DNA of 64,000 nt from Pseudomonas putida (GTDB lineage Bacteria > Pseudomonadota > Gammaproteobacteria > Pseudomonadales > Pseudomonadaceae): contig NZ_MINI01000048.1 in NCBI RefSeq assembly GCF_002906855.1, positions 310,001-374,000 on the forward strand. The letters are read 5' to 3'. Below the pieces are notes generated by a model that did no database searches, was not told the DNA's origin, and saw nothing but the letters and a program-made list of their open reading frames with translations. The position numbers and the translations under genes were made by a program. This document shows positions 62,659 through 64,000 of the stretch, one piece after another; positions within the stretch are counted from its first letter, which is position 1, and every line of letters begins with the position of its first letter.

Positions 62659-62685
62659 GCGCCGCCCCTGCCCATGGGGCGGCGC
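62659..62685 (+). other. Intercistronic hairpin between arcB and arcC
   Basis: GCGCCGCCCC and GGGGCGGCGC form a 10-base perfect stem with a TGCCCAT loop in the 63-bp arcB-arcC gap. It lacks a U-run. Confidence 0.65.
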
Positions 62686-62714
62686 CCTTCCCTCTTCGTT
62701 AAAGGACATTCCCC

Positions 62715-63644
62715 ATGCGTATCGTTGTTGCACTGGGCGGCAACGCCCTGCTGCGCCGTGGCGAGCCCATGACCGCTGACAACCAGCGCGCCAATATCCG
62801 CACCGCCACCGAGCAGATCGCCAAGATTCACCCCGGCAACGAACTGGTCATCGCCCACGGCAACGGCCCCCAGGTCGGCCTGCTGTCGCTCCAGGGCATG
62901 GCCTACAAGCCCGACGAAGCCTACCCGCTCGACGTGCTCGGTGCTGAAACCGAAGGCATGATCGGCTACATGATCGAACAGGAGCTGGGCAATCTGCTGG
63001 CCTTCGAAGTGCCGTTCGCCACCCTGCTGACCCAGGTGGAAGTGGACGCCAACGACCCGGCCTTCAAGGACCCGAGCAAGTTCATCGGCCCGGTCTACAG
63101 CAAGGAAGAGGCCGAGCGCCTGGCCAAGGAAAAAGGCTGGGTGGTCAAGGCCGACGGCGACAAGTACCGCCGCGTGGTCGCCAGCCCGAAACCGAAGCGC
63201 ATCTTCGAAATCCGCCCGATCAAGTGGCTGCTGGAAAAGAAAAGCATCGTGATCTGCGCAGGCGGTGGTGGCATCCCCACCATGTACGATGAAAACCGCA
63301 AGCTCAAAGGCATCGAGGCGGTGATCGACAAGGACCTGTGCTCGGCGCTGCTGGCCGAACAGCTGGAAGCCGACCTTCTGGTAATCGCCACCGACGTCGA
63401 TGGCGCCTACATTGACTGGGGCAAGCCGACGCAGAAAGCCATCGCCCAGGCCCACCCCGACGAACTCGAACGCCTCGGCTTTGCCGCCGGCTCCATGGGG
63501 CCGAAGGTGCAGGCAGCCTGCGATTTTGCCCGGCACACCGGCAAGGTGGCGGTGATCAGCTCGCTGGAGAATATCGAGGGCATCGTCAAAGGCGTCGCCG
63601 GCACCCGCGTGAGCACCGAAAAGCCAGGTATCAGCTACCGTTGA
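62715..63644 (+). CDS. arcC: Carbamate kinase
   Basis: This 309-residue enzyme makes ATP from carbamoyl phosphate, the energy-yielding step of the pathway. The start RIVVALGGNALLRRG and the loop NELVIAHGNGPQVG are family motifs, with VICAGGGGIP and TDVDGAYIDWGKPTQ further on. The GSMGPKVQAACDFAR C-terminal motif is also present. It ends arcDABC and is followed by a terminator. Confidence 0.97.
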   Translation: MRIVVALGGNALLRRGEPMTADNQRANIRTATEQIAKIHPGNELVIAHGNGPQVGLLSLQGMAYKPDEAYPLDVLGAETEGMIGYMIEQELGNLLAFEVPFATLLTQVEVDANDPAFKDPSKFIGPVYSKEEAERLAKEKGWVVKADGDKYRRVVASPKPKRIFEIRPIKWLLEKKSIVICAGGGGIPTMYDENRKLKGIEAVIDKDLCSALLAEQLEADLLVIATDVDGAYIDWGKPTQKAIAQAHPDELERLGFAAGSMGPKVQAACDFARHTGKVAVISSLENIEGIVKGVAGTRVSTEKPGISYR

Positions 63645-63652
63645 TTGCAGTG

Positions 63653-63679
63653 GGCGGGCCTGCCGGGTCCGCCATTTTT
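63653..63679 (+). terminator. Terminator of the arc operon
   Basis: A GGCGGGCC/GG-T-CCGCC stem with one G-T pair is followed by ATTTTTA. It begins 9 bases past the arcC stop. Confidence 0.65.
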
Positions 63680-63699
63680 ACCGTCCAGAGGAGTCTGCC

Positions 63700-64000
63700 A
63701 TGGCCACCTACGAGCCAGGTCATGTACATATCGAGCGCACTGCGCTGAACCCGGCTGATCACAGTTACGACCTCAAGGTCGATTACGAAGCGGTCTCCGA
63801 CGCCAGGGAAGGCAGAGGCATCCAGTTCCACATGCATGGCAGCATCGAAGGCAAGCCGGTGGAAGAAAAGTTCTTCCTGGCCAAGGATCAAGTGCTCCCC
63901 AGTTTCCTCATGCAGTTGTCTCGCAGAGCCCAGTCATACCTGCCGCCACCGAAGAAGTTCGAGAATCTGAGTTCGCCGCACAAGATCTATGACTGGATGT
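63700..64000 (+). CDS. Small uncharacterised protein, DUF5064-like (5' part)
   Basis: The frame starts at ATG 63700 with AGAGGAG upstream and runs off the right edge after 100 codons. I do not firmly recognise it; the start (EPGHVHIERTALNPADHSYDL, in part) and EEKFFLAKDQVLPSF resemble small pseudomonad proteins of the DUF5064 group. No signal peptide or membrane segment was seen. It follows the arc terminator, so it is probably a separate unit. Confidence 0.6.
   Translation, partial: MATYEPGHVHIERTALNPADHSYDLKVDYEAVSDAREGRGIQFHMHGSIEGKPVEEKFFLAKDQVLPSFLMQLSRRAQSYLPPPKKFENLSSPHKIYDWM

Overview
The window is chromosomal DNA of a fluorescent pseudomonad, almost certainly of the Pseudomonas putida group. 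The evidence is high G+C throughout, the complete Entner-Doudoroff and glucose-uptake cluster (edd-glk-gltR-gtrS, gtsABCD-oprB, hexR/zwf-pgl-eda), an arcDABC operon, P. putida-type REP elements, and a gene order that I remember as that of P. putida KT2440 around its xcp/tat-1/purL/guaBA/leuA/zwf/gap-1/arc region. No search was run; names rest on motifs visible in the translations and on family knowledge.

Layout. (1) 1-9.9 kb is an exported-phosphatase locus. It holds a type II secretion operon headed by uxpA (uxpA-gspC-gspD-gspE, minus strand, gspE cut by the window edge), the divergent PhoX-type phosphatase gene uxpB, a detached gspK, and a compact tatABC. PHO-box-like repeats lie in both divergent promoter regions. 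Both candidate substrates carry twin-arginine signals ending in a lipobox-like cysteine, so the locus reads as one phosphate-starvation export pathway (Tat, then type II secretion). (2) 10-12 kb holds a Het-C-related gene of visibly different base composition, which looks like an accessory insertion. (3) 12-20 kb is housekeeping: a NIF3/YqfO-like protein, purL, mltF, tadA and the multicopper oxidase cumA. (4) 20.1-22.8 kb holds a toxin-like gene (DUF6543-type) broken by a frameshift. (5) 22.8-33 kb carries guaBA, a zinc-ribbon protein, a TauE/SafE permease with a divergent LysR regulator, xseA, a LytM peptidase, and leuA preceded by a short unlisted leader peptide rich in leucine.

(6) 33-51.3 kb is the glucose block. 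Periplasmic glucose enters through OprB and GtsABCD, is phosphorylated by Glk, epimerised by the mutarotase, oxidised by Zwf and Pgl, and split by Edd and Eda; GapA takes the triose onward. HexR-type operators (TTGT-N7/8-ACAA) lie at edd/gapA and an imperfect one at zwf. GtrS/GltR is the two-component regulator. A facing pair of REP elements separates gtsA from gtsB. (7) 51.4-56.6 kb is a haem-uptake cell-surface signalling unit: a Fur-box-controlled ECF sigma factor, its FecR-type anti-sigma, an STN-domain haem receptor and a haem oxygenase. The receptor and the oxygenase share an identical promoter motif with identical spacing, a strong candidate for the sigma factor's target. (8) 56.6-64 kb holds a DUF454 protein, two divergent ArcD paralogues of equal length, arcABC with intercistronic hairpins, and the start of a small unassigned gene.

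Mobile DNA, tRNA, rRNA and CRISPR arrays were not seen. Repeats are REP-type elements plus a second family of GC-rich palindromes placed at gene ends.
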